From Candidatus Methylomirabilota bacterium (GTDB taxonomy: Bacteria > Methylomirabilota > Methylomirabilia > Rokubacteriales > CSP1-6), in contig DASTFB010000071.1 in assembly GCA_035709005.1 (NCBI GenBank), forward strand, positions 62,001-126,000: 64,000 nt of DNA, read 5' to 3'. Below the pieces are notes generated by a model. The model saw only the letters and a list, made by a program, of their open reading frames with translations, ran no database searches and was not told the DNA's origin. Positions 57,831 to 64,000 of this stretch are shown in pieces. The first letter of the stretch is position 1; the number at the start of each line of letters is the position of its first letter. Position numbers and translations under genes: made by a program.

Positions 57831-57963
57831 GCGCACCTGAGAAGCCTCATATTTTCAAGTGCTTACCATGACGACGGCGATCGGTGCCGGGCGTTGTGCC
57901 CGGTGGCGCCCGGCGGGGGTCGCCGGCATTCTGCCCGGCCGCTGTGGTAGTCTTGGAGCCCCG

Positions 57964-59292
57964 ATGTCTCGGCTCGCGCGCTTCGCGCTCGCGCTGCTCG
58001 TGATCACCGGCGTGGTGGCGTGCGCGAGGGCTCCGGCGCCCACACCGCAGGCCGCAGCCGTACCCAGCCGTCATGTGCTTCCCAACGGCGTCCGCGTCGT
58101 GATCGAGGAACACCGGAGAAGCGACGTGGTGGCCCTGCAGCTATGGGTACAGGCGGGGGCTCGTGACGAGATACCCTCCGAGCTCGGGTTGGCGCATTAC
58201 CTCGAGCATTTGCTGTTCAAGGGCACGCCTATCCGACCCCCTGGCTTCATCGACCGTGAGGTGGAGGGTGTCGGCGGCCGGATGAACGCGGCGACGTCAT
58301 TCGATTACACCTATTACAGCATGCTCTTGCCGGCCAGCCGGGTCGTGTCCGGGATCGAGACTCTCGCCGACATCAGCGTCAACGCCAGCCTCGACCCGGA
58401 CCTCCTCGAGCGCGAGAAGCATATCGTGCTCGAGGAATTGCGCCTTTCCCAGGACAATCCGAGGCGGTTTCTCGGGCGGCAGCTCTACCGGGTCGCCTTC
58501 GACGGGCATGCCTACGGGCGGCCGATCATCGGCACCACAGAGCTCATCCGGGGACTCACGCGCGATCAGCTCCTGCGCTTCTATCGGCGGCATTACGTCC
58601 CCGAGGCGTTCACGCTGGTGGTTGTCGGGGCCGTCGATCCGAAGCAGGTACTGGTTGCCGCCACCCGGACATTCGGATCGCTGACCCGGACCGGGGGCGG
58701 CCGCCTGCCGCCGCGGTCGACCGGGGAGCGCCGGCCGCGACACCTCGAGCTGAACCGTCCGGGCTCTCACGCCTACCTCGGTCTGTCCTGGCCGGCACCG
58801 AAGATCGATCACGCCGACACGCCCGCCGTGGACCTCCTGGTGGGCATCCTGGGCCAGGGCCGCAGCTCCCGGCTGACTCGCTCGCTGCGTGAGCGACTGG
58901 GGCTCGTCAACACGATCGGCATGGCGTACTCGGCGCTGGAGGGCGCCGGCATCGTCAGCCTCACCGCTCAGCTCGAGCCGGAGCATCTGGCCCGGGCGGA
59001 GGCTCAGATCTGGGACGAGATCCAACGGGTGCATGAGACGGGGGTCACCCCGGCGGAGCTCGAGCGCGCCCTGACCGCCGAGGAGGCCCGGCGCGAGTTC
59101 CAGAAGGAGACGGCGGAGGGCAGGGCCGCCGCGCTGGGGCACGCCATTACGATATGGAAGCTCGAGGAAGAGGAGGCCTATCTTCATCGGCTGCGGGCGG
59201 TGACTCGCGAGCACGTCCGCACCGCTGCCCGCCACTACCTGGACTCCGCTCGGTTCGCCCGCGTGGTGTTCCGGCCGCAGGAGCGACCCTGA
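57964..59292 (+). CDS. M16 family zinc peptidase, catalytic subunit (lipoprotein)
   Basis: 442 aa from ATG 57964. The lipobox ends at Cys20 (GVVAC). The inverted zinc motif HYLEH (His78, Glu81, His82) and the downstream Glu in VLEELRLSQ are intact. The second M16 domain includes GQGRSSRLTRSLRERLGLVNTIG. It is expected to act at the membrane outside the cytoplasm together with the next gene product, like the bacterial processing-peptidase pairs. A TAGTCT box lies 10 bases before the ATG. Confidence 0.9.
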   Translation: MSRLARFALALLVITGVVACARAPAPTPQAAAVPSRHVLPNGVRVVIEEHRRSDVVALQLWVQAGARDEIPSELGLAHYLEHLLFKGTPIRPPGFIDREVEGVGGRMNAATSFDYTYYSMLLPASRVVSGIETLADISVNASLDPDLLEREKHIVLEELRLSQDNPRRFLGRQLYRVAFDGHAYGRPIIGTTELIRGLTRDQLLRFYRRHYVPEAFTLVVVGAVDPKQVLVAATRTFGSLTRTGGGRLPPRSTGERRPRHLELNRPGSHAYLGLSWPAPKIDHADTPAVDLLVGILGQGRSSRLTRSLRERLGLVNTIGMAYSALEGAGIVSLTAQLEPEHLARAEAQIWDEIQRVHETGVTPAELERALTAEEARREFQKETAEGRAAALGHAITIWKLEEEEAYLHRLRAVTREHVRTAARHYLDSARFARVVFRPQERP

Positions 59293-60587
59293 TCAGGCGC
59301 GCCGCGCTGGCGTCCGTATTGATGGCGGCGCTGGCCATACCGGCCAGCGCGTCCGCCCCGCCCGCGCCGGTGGCACGCTACGTCTCGCCGAACGGCATGC
59401 GCCTCCTGGTCCGCGAGGACCCTACCGTCGGCGTGGTCGCCGCCTCGCTCCAGGTGCGGGCCGGATCTCGCTTCGAAGGGCCGGAGACGGCCGGCGTCAC
59501 GAACCTGCTGCATCGCGCCATGCTGAGGGGGGCGGCCGGCCGGACGGCCGAGCAGATCGTGGAGGCGGCGGAGCTCATCGGCGGTTCGATCGATGCCGGC
59601 GGTGAGGTGGAGTATGCGGAGGTGAGGGGAACGGCGTTGGCCCGCCACTGGAAGAGGCTCCTGGAGCTGATCGCCGACGTGGCCCTCACACCGACCCTGG
59701 ATCCGAACGAGATCGCCAAGGAGCGCCGGCTCGTCCTGAGCCAGCTCCGAACGCGGGCCGACACGCCGTTCCCCTTCACCTACGATGCGCTGCTGGCCGA
59801 TCTCTATGGCGGGCATCCCTACGCGCGCCCGGCTCTCGGCCGAAGCGAGGTCGTGGCGAGGATCGGCGCGGGCGAGCTGAGAGCGCACCATCGTGCGATC
59901 TATCGCCCGGACACGCTCGTGCTGGCCGTGAGTGGCCAGGTCCAGCGCGACGAGGTCCGTCAACTGGTCGAGCGTCTGTTCGCCAGCCTCGCCCCGGGTG
60001 CCCCGGCCGCGACGTCCGCGCCTCCGCCGCCGATGGCCCAGGGGGCGCGTCGGCTCGTCGAGCGGCCGGCGGAGCAGGCGCAGATCATGGTCGGCTTTCT
60101 GGCCCCCGGGCTGGGCGACCAGGATTATGCAGCGAGCAAGGTGCTCGCGGCGCTGCTGGGCGGCGGCATGTCCGGGCGCCTGTTCGTGGAGCTCCGGGAG
60201 GCGCAGGGCCTGGCCTACTCGGTGGGCGTGCTCGGACCGGCCCGGACCGGCGCGGCGCCTCTGGTGGCGTACCTGGGCACCGCGCGCGAGAATATCGCGG
60301 CCGCGGAGGCAGCTGTTCTGCGCGAGCTCGACCGTGTGCGGGCCGGCGGGTTCACCGCGGCCGAGGTCGAGCGCGCCAAGGCCTACGTGCTGGGAGCGCA
60401 GGCCATCGATCGCCGCACGAACGTCCGCCACGCCTGGTATCTGGCGTTCTTCGAGGTCGTCGGCTCCGGGTGGGACTTTCCCGAGCGCTACGCACGGGCG
60501 GTGGAGTCGGTCACCCCGGACGATGTCCGCGCCGTGTGCCGGCGCGTGCTGAGCCGGCCGACGGTCGTCGTGCTCCAGCCTCGCTGA
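59289..60587 (+). CDS. M16 family peptidase, non-catalytic partner subunit
   Basis: About 432 aa. The frame is clear but the start is not: CTG 59289 overlaps the previous stop and gives a good signal peptide (LIRRAALASVLMAALAIPASA). ATG 59322 and TTG 59319 are conventional but cut the signal. The zinc motif position reads HRAML instead of HxxEH, so this subunit cannot bind zinc. It retains the Arg/Tyr-type substrate region ELREAQGLAYSVG. Pairing of an active and an inactive M16 subunit is usual. Confidence 0.85.
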   Translation: MIRRAALASVLMAALAIPASASAPPAPVARYVSPNGMRLLVREDPTVGVVAASLQVRAGSRFEGPETAGVTNLLHRAMLRGAAGRTAEQIVEAAELIGGSIDAGGEVEYAEVRGTALARHWKRLLELIADVALTPTLDPNEIAKERRLVLSQLRTRADTPFPFTYDALLADLYGGHPYARPALGRSEVVARIGAGELRAHHRAIYRPDTLVLAVSGQVQRDEVRQLVERLFASLAPGAPAATSAPPPPMAQGARRLVERPAEQAQIMVGFLAPGLGDQDYAASKVLAALLGGGMSGRLFVELREAQGLAYSVGVLGPARTGAAPLVAYLGTARENIAAAEAAVLRELDRVRAGGFTAAEVERAKAYVLGAQAIDRRTNVRHAWYLAFFEVVGSGWDFPERYARAVESVTPDDVRAVCRRVLSRPTVVVLQPR

Positions 60588-61300
60588 TGCTGCCCCTGCG
60601 GGACGACATCCCCAGCCGCACCGTTCCGCTCGTCACGATGGGCTTCATCGGGGCGAACGTCGTCGCCTTCCTCTATCAGGTCTCCCTGCAGCTCGGCTCC
60701 GATCCTGAAGCCCTGCGGGCGGCCCGGGAGTTCGTCTTCGAGTTCGGGGTGATCCCGTGCCGGCTGACCGGTGCCTGCGAGGCCCCCGCGGCGTTCCCGC
60801 ATCCGGTGGTGACGATGTTCACCTCCATGTTCTTGCACGGCGGCCTGTTCCACATCGGCGGCAACATGCTCTACCTGTGGATCTTCGGCAACAACGTCGA
60901 GGACGTCCTGGGGCACGGGCGCTTCTTCTCCTTCTACTTGCTCTGTGGGCTGGCGGCGGCAGCCGCGCAAACTTTCGTGGTCCCCGACTCGGCCGTGCCC
61001 ATGATCGGGGCCAGCGGCGCGGTCTCCGGAGTCCTCGGGGCCTATCTGCTGGCCTTCCCCCACGCGCGCGTGCTGACCCTCATCACGTTCGGATTTTTCA
61101 TCCGCTTCATTTACATTCCCGCGGTGGTGGTTCTGGGATTCTGGGTCGTGGTGCAATTCCTCAACGGATTCCTCACGTGGAGCGCGGCGGCGGGCCGCGG
61201 CTCGGGTGGCGGCGTGGCCTGGTTCGCCCACCTCGGGGGCTTCGGTGCCGGGCTCGTCCTCCTGTTTGTTCTGCGGCGGCGGCGGCGGGCTCGCCTATAA
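60587..61300 (+). CDS. Rhomboid family intramembrane serine protease
   Basis: 237 aa with six or seven membrane segments. The catalytic Ser143 is in GASG, the catalytic His215 is in FAHLGG, and the HGGLFHIGGNMLYLWIFG segment with conserved His and Asn residues precedes them. ATG 60587 overlaps the previous stop by one base. The substrate is unknown. Confidence 0.92.
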   Translation: MLPLRDDIPSRTVPLVTMGFIGANVVAFLYQVSLQLGSDPEALRAAREFVFEFGVIPCRLTGACEAPAAFPHPVVTMFTSMFLHGGLFHIGGNMLYLWIFGNNVEDVLGHGRFFSFYLLCGLAAAAAQTFVVPDSAVPMIGASGAVSGVLGAYLLAFPHARVLTLITFGFFIRFIYIPAVVVLGFWVVVQFLNGFLTWSAAAGRGSGGGVAWFAHLGGFGAGLVLLFVLRRRRRARL

Positions 61301-61301
61301 T
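61296..61301 (+). promoter_or_regulatory. -10 box TATAAT before tlyA
   Basis: A perfect TATAAT spans the rhomboid stop codon and ends 9 bases before ATG 61311. It would start a near-leaderless transcript for tlyA within the gene cluster. Confidence 0.5.
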
Positions 61302-61310
61302 AAGAGCCCG

Positions 61311-62102
61311 ATGGCGGCGCGAATGCGGATCGATCGGCTGCTCGTGGAGCGGGGGCTCGCCGAGACTCGGGAGAAGGCCCTCAGGCTGGTCCTGGCCGGG
61401 GATGTGTTCGTCGACGGCGAGCGCGTGGACAAGGGCGGCGCCCTCGTGGCCGCCGACGCCGAGGTCGAGCTCCAGGACCGCTCACGGTTCGTCAGCCGCG
61501 GCGGCGAGAAGCTGGCCCACGCGCTGGACTACTTCAACGTGACCGTTACCGATCGGATCTGCATCGACGTGGGCGCCTCCACGGGGGGCTTCACGGACTG
61601 TCTGCTCCAGCGGGGGGCGGCACGGGTCTACGCCGTGGACGTCGGCATCGGGCAGCTGGACGCCCGGCTGCGGCGCGATCCGCGGGTCGTCCTCATGGAA
61701 AAAACGAACGCCCGGGCTCTGGACCCGCGGATCTTCCCCGAGCAGCCGTCGCTGGGAGTCATCGACGTGGCCTTCATCTCGCTGGAAAAGGTCCTGCCCG
61801 CCGTCTTCGGCGTGCTGGCCACCCGGGCCGACATCATCATGCTCATCAAGCCGCAGTTCGAGGTCGGCCGCCAGCAGGTGGGCAAGGGAGGGGTGGTGAG
61901 GGACCCCGTCTTGCACCGGGCGGTGGTGGCCCGACTGGCCCGGTATTCGGTGCTGAGGGGGTGGCACGTGCTGGGCGTGTCGGCGTCGCCCCTGCGCGGC
62001 CCCAAGGGCAATCGCGAGTTCTTCCTGCACATCTCCTCCCAGGGCCGGACGGCCGCCAACATCGAGACGCTGATCAATCGCACCGTCGAGGCGCTTGCGT
62101 GA
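61311..62102 (+). CDS. tlyA: TlyA family rRNA (cytidine-2'-O)-methyltransferase
   Basis: 263 aa. An N-terminal S4-type RNA-binding domain (RIDRLLVERGLAETREKALRLVLAGDVFVDGE) is followed by an FtsJ-like methyltransferase: SRGGEKLAHAL, CIDVGASTGGFTDCLLQRGA for SAM, DVAFISLEKVLPA and LIKPQFEVG. TlyA methylates 16S and/or 23S rRNA and in some species affects capreomycin sensitivity. The order tlyA-nadK-recN is widely conserved. Confidence 0.93.
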   Translation: MAARMRIDRLLVERGLAETREKALRLVLAGDVFVDGERVDKGGALVAADAEVELQDRSRFVSRGGEKLAHALDYFNVTVTDRICIDVGASTGGFTDCLLQRGAARVYAVDVGIGQLDARLRRDPRVVLMEKTNARALDPRIFPEQPSLGVIDVAFISLEKVLPAVFGVLATRADIIMLIKPQFEVGRQQVGKGGVVRDPVLHRAVVARLARYSVLRGWHVLGVSASPLRGPKGNREFFLHISSQGRTAANIETLINRTVEALA

Positions 62103-62213
62103 ACGCGGCAGTGACGGGGGCCGAGGCCCTCGCGTGTCAGGCAGCCTCATGAATGTGGCAGTGCGAGCCGCAAGACGGACCGGGGCTGGGGCCCCGGCGT
62201 CTGAGGCGAGCCG

Positions 62214-63071
62214 ATGAAAAAGGTCGGAGTCGTCGTCAAGCCGGATGCCCGCGCCGCGCACGAGGTCGTTCGGCGTCTGGTCCAGTGGTCGAGCGGGCGC
62301 GGCCTCGCTGCCCTCCTCGACAAGGAGACTGCCGACCTCGTTCCCGACCTCGCGGTCGCCCAGACCAGCCGAGCCGAGCTTCCGGCGCAGGTCGACGTCA
62401 TCGTGGTCCTCGGGGGCGATGGCACCCTCCTGTCGGTGGCCCGGGCCGTCGGCGACCTCGGCATCCCGATTCTGGGCGTCAACCTCGGTGGGCTCGGGTT
62501 CCTCACGGCCACGACGCTGGACGAGATGATCCCGGCTCTGGAAGCTTTCCTTGCCGGCCGTATGACGGTCGAGGACCGCATGATGCTGTCCGCCCGGCTG
62601 CACCGGGAGGGCGGCTCGGCCGGCAGCTTCCTTGCCCTCAACGACGTCGTCATCGTGAAGGGGGCCATGAGCCGGATCATCGACCTGAGCGTGTCCGTCG
62701 ATGGCCAGTCGGCCATCGACTACCGGGCTGACGGCCTCATCATCGCCACGCCCACGGGGTCGACCGCCTACTCGCTATCGGCAGGCGGGCCGATCCTGTT
62801 TCCCACCATGGACGCCGTCGTCCTCACCCCGATCTGCTCGCACACGCTGACGAACCGCCCCATCGTCCTGCCGGGACGCCAGCGGATCGAGGTGGCCGTG
62901 CTCACGAGCCAGGAGGTGGTGCTCACCGTCGACGGGCAGGTGGGGACGCCGCTCCGCGAGCGCGATCGCGTCGAAGTGGCCCAGGCGGCGTCGCGGATCC
63001 GGCTGGTGCGCTTCCCGCACAAGCATTTCTTCTCGGTCTTGCGCACCAAGCTGAAGTGGGGCGAGCGCTGA
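62214..63071 (+). CDS. nadK: NAD kinase
   Basis: 285 aa. Signatures: VVLGGDGTLLSVAR (GGDG), LGVNLGGLGFLT (NLGxLGF), LNDVVI (the NE/D motif) and YRADGLIIATPTGSTAYSLSAGGPI. The enzyme phosphorylates NAD to NADP. The 111-base gap before it holds no recognisable site. Confidence 0.96.
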   Translation: MKKVGVVVKPDARAAHEVVRRLVQWSSGRGLAALLDKETADLVPDLAVAQTSRAELPAQVDVIVVLGGDGTLLSVARAVGDLGIPILGVNLGGLGFLTATTLDEMIPALEAFLAGRMTVEDRMMLSARLHREGGSAGSFLALNDVVIVKGAMSRIIDLSVSVDGQSAIDYRADGLIIATPTGSTAYSLSAGGPILFPTMDAVVLTPICSHTLTNRPIVLPGRQRIEVAVLTSQEVVLTVDGQVGTPLRERDRVEVAQAASRIRLVRFPHKHFFSVLRTKLKWGER

Positions 63072-63088
63072 GCACTTAACGATACCTC

Positions 63089-63117
63089 TTGAGCCCTCGC
63101 CGCGGCTCAACTAGCAT
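63089..63117 (+). promoter_or_regulatory. recN upstream region: inverted repeat and -10 box
   Basis: TTGAGCC (63089-63095) and GGCTCAA (63104-63110) form a 7-base inverted repeat with an 8-base spacer. It is followed at once by TAGCAT (63112-63117), 6 bases before GTG 63124. The repeat is placed where a repressor would block the promoter. It is not a known LexA box, but recN is usually part of the DNA-damage response, so this is a candidate operator. Confidence 0.4.
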
Positions 63118-63123
63118 CGACCA

Positions 63124-64000
63124 GTGCTGCGAGCCCTCCGCATCAAGAACTTCGCCGTCATCGAAACGGTGACGGTGGGTTTCCAGCCCGGCCTCAACGT
63201 CCTCACCGGCGAGACGGGCGCCGGCAAGTCGATCGTGGTGGACGCCATTTTGTTGATCTGCGGCGGCCGCGCCCAGAGCGACGTGATCCGCGCCGACGCC
63301 GATGTTGCGACCGTCGAGGCGGTGTTCGACACGGCGGGCGACCCCGGGCTGGGGGCGACGCTGGAGGCCGCCGGCCTGCGGCTGGACGACGAGCAGCTCG
63401 TCGTCCGGCGCGAGCTGAGCCGCAGCGGTCGGCACCGGGCCTTCGTCAACGATTCGCCGGTCACCGTGGGGCTGCTGGAGCGGCTCGGCCAAGAGCTGGT
63501 GCAGGTTCATGGGCAGCACGAGCACCAGCGACTGCTGGAACCGGCGGCCCAGCTGGACCTGCTCGATCGCTACGCCGGCGCCGAGCCGGCCAGGGCCGAG
63601 GTGGCCGGGCTCTTCGAAGCGTACCGCGCGGCCCTGGGCGAGGTTCAGGAGCTCAGCACCGCCGAGCGGGATCGGGCCCAGCGGCAGGATCTCTTGCGTT
63701 TCCAGCTCTCCGAGCTCGACGGCGCTCGCCTACGGGCGGGCGAGGAAGACGAGCTGCGGGCGGAGCGGCGTCGCCTCCAGCACGCCGAGCGATTGGTCAA
63801 GGGTCTTGCCGAGACGGTTGCCCTGATCGTCGAGGATCACGACGCGGCCACCGGGCGAGTGGTGCGGGCCGCCCGCCTGCTCCGAGACCTCGGCCGCGTC
63901 GATCCGGCGCTGAGCTCGCCGGCGGACCTGCTCGAGGCGGCCGTGGTGCAGCTGGAGGACGCCATGCTGGCCGTGCGGGCCCTGCGCCAGCGCGCGGAGG
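63124..64000 (+). CDS. recN: DNA repair protein RecN (N-terminal part, runs off the window)
   Basis: 292 codons from GTG 63124, with no stop before the end. It starts LRALRIKNFAVIETVTVGF and carries Walker A (LTGETGAGKSIVVDA), SRSGRHRAFVNDSPV and VQVHGQHEHQRLLEP, all typical of RecN, then the beginning of the coiled coil. RecN is an SMC-like ATPase that acts in double-strand break repair. The C-terminal ATPase half lies beyond the window. Confidence 0.93.
   Translation, partial: MLRALRIKNFAVIETVTVGFQPGLNVLTGETGAGKSIVVDAILLICGGRAQSDVIRADADVATVEAVFDTAGDPGLGATLEAAGLRLDDEQLVVRRELSRSGRHRAFVNDSPVTVGLLERLGQELVQVHGQHEHQRLLEPAAQLDLLDRYAGAEPARAEVAGLFEAYRAALGEVQELSTAERDRAQRQDLLRFQLSELDGARLRAGEEDELRAERRRLQHAERLVKGLAETVALIVEDHDAATGRVVRAARLLRDLGRVDPALSSPADLLEAAVVQLEDAMLAVRALRQRAE

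Overview
The window is 64 kb of high-GC bacterial chromosome. It is densely packed on both strands, with no rRNA, no CRISPR array, no insertion sequence, no phage genes and no gene-free stretch over 300 bases. Several features resemble genomes of uncultured soil and subsurface lineages such as Rokubacteria/Methylomirabilota: a form II CO-dehydrogenase-like cluster, nickel-pincer cofactor genes, a family-B DNA polymerase, TldD/PmbA, many GTG starts and 4-base gene overlaps. That placement is an inference; the window holds no phylogenetic marker that settles it.

Layout. 1-5.6 kb: end of a probable TatD-family gene, an HlyD-type adaptor and two overlapping phosphorelay sensor proteins. 5.8-10.7 kb: undecaprenyl-diphosphatase, a CinA-like protein, a frameshifted SnoaL-like gene, a small Rieske protein, an ABC-2 exporter and a NiCoT-type metal transporter. 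10.7-20.6 kb: one long minus-strand operon, read in the order moeA, tldD, rhodanese, pmbA-like, split transketolase, glycosyltransferase, glycogen-debranching-type enzyme. The genes are joined almost throughout by 4-base stop/start overlaps. 20.7-32.2 kb: RDD membrane protein, RNA-binding protein, family-B polymerase, hydrolase, two SDRs, BrkB-like protein, metalloprotease, PhoD-like phosphatase, GlcG-like protein and a large membrane protein. 32.3-42.8 kb: threonine-synthase-like enzyme with a ubiquitin-like sulfur carrier and a NIL protein, glycerate kinase, rlmN, mtaB, mtnP, a PfkB kinase and larE-larB-larC. 42.8-54.2 kb: coxS-coxL-coxM with maturation genes (mocA, moxR/coxD, coxE, xdhC), then a molybdopterin-binding-domain protein, a NifU/SufU-like scaffold, an agmatinase-like enzyme and nfeD/slipin. 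55-64 kb: tRNA-Ala(CGC), MetE-like protein, small genes, HIT, a secreted octapeptide-repeat protein, two M16 peptidases, rhomboid, tlyA, nadK and the start of recN.

Most notable. (1) The exported rhodanese gene has an in-frame TGA exactly where the catalytic cysteine belongs. A perfect 9-bp hairpin at bacterial-SECIS distance follows it, and the extended frame ends in a 4-base overlap with the next gene, so a selenocysteine rhodanese is the best reading. (2) Many first genes have a TANNNT box 6-11 bases before the start codon, and two divergent pairs have start codons separated by only 18 and 25 bp. This points to widespread leaderless transcription, and it fixes several start codons. (3) Two families of intergenic hairpin repeats occur at gene junctions and appear to have lengthened coding frames, for example the tail of LarE.

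Functional threads. Molybdenum and nickel cofactor metabolism recurs: moeA, two molybdopterin-binding-domain proteins, mocA, xdhC, the CODH-like hydroxylase, the NiCoT transporter and larBCE. Sulfur handling recurs too: rhodanese, MoaD-like carrier with PLP enzyme, MtaB, the LarE sacrificial cysteine, NifU-like scaffold, MTA phosphorylase and MetE-like protein.
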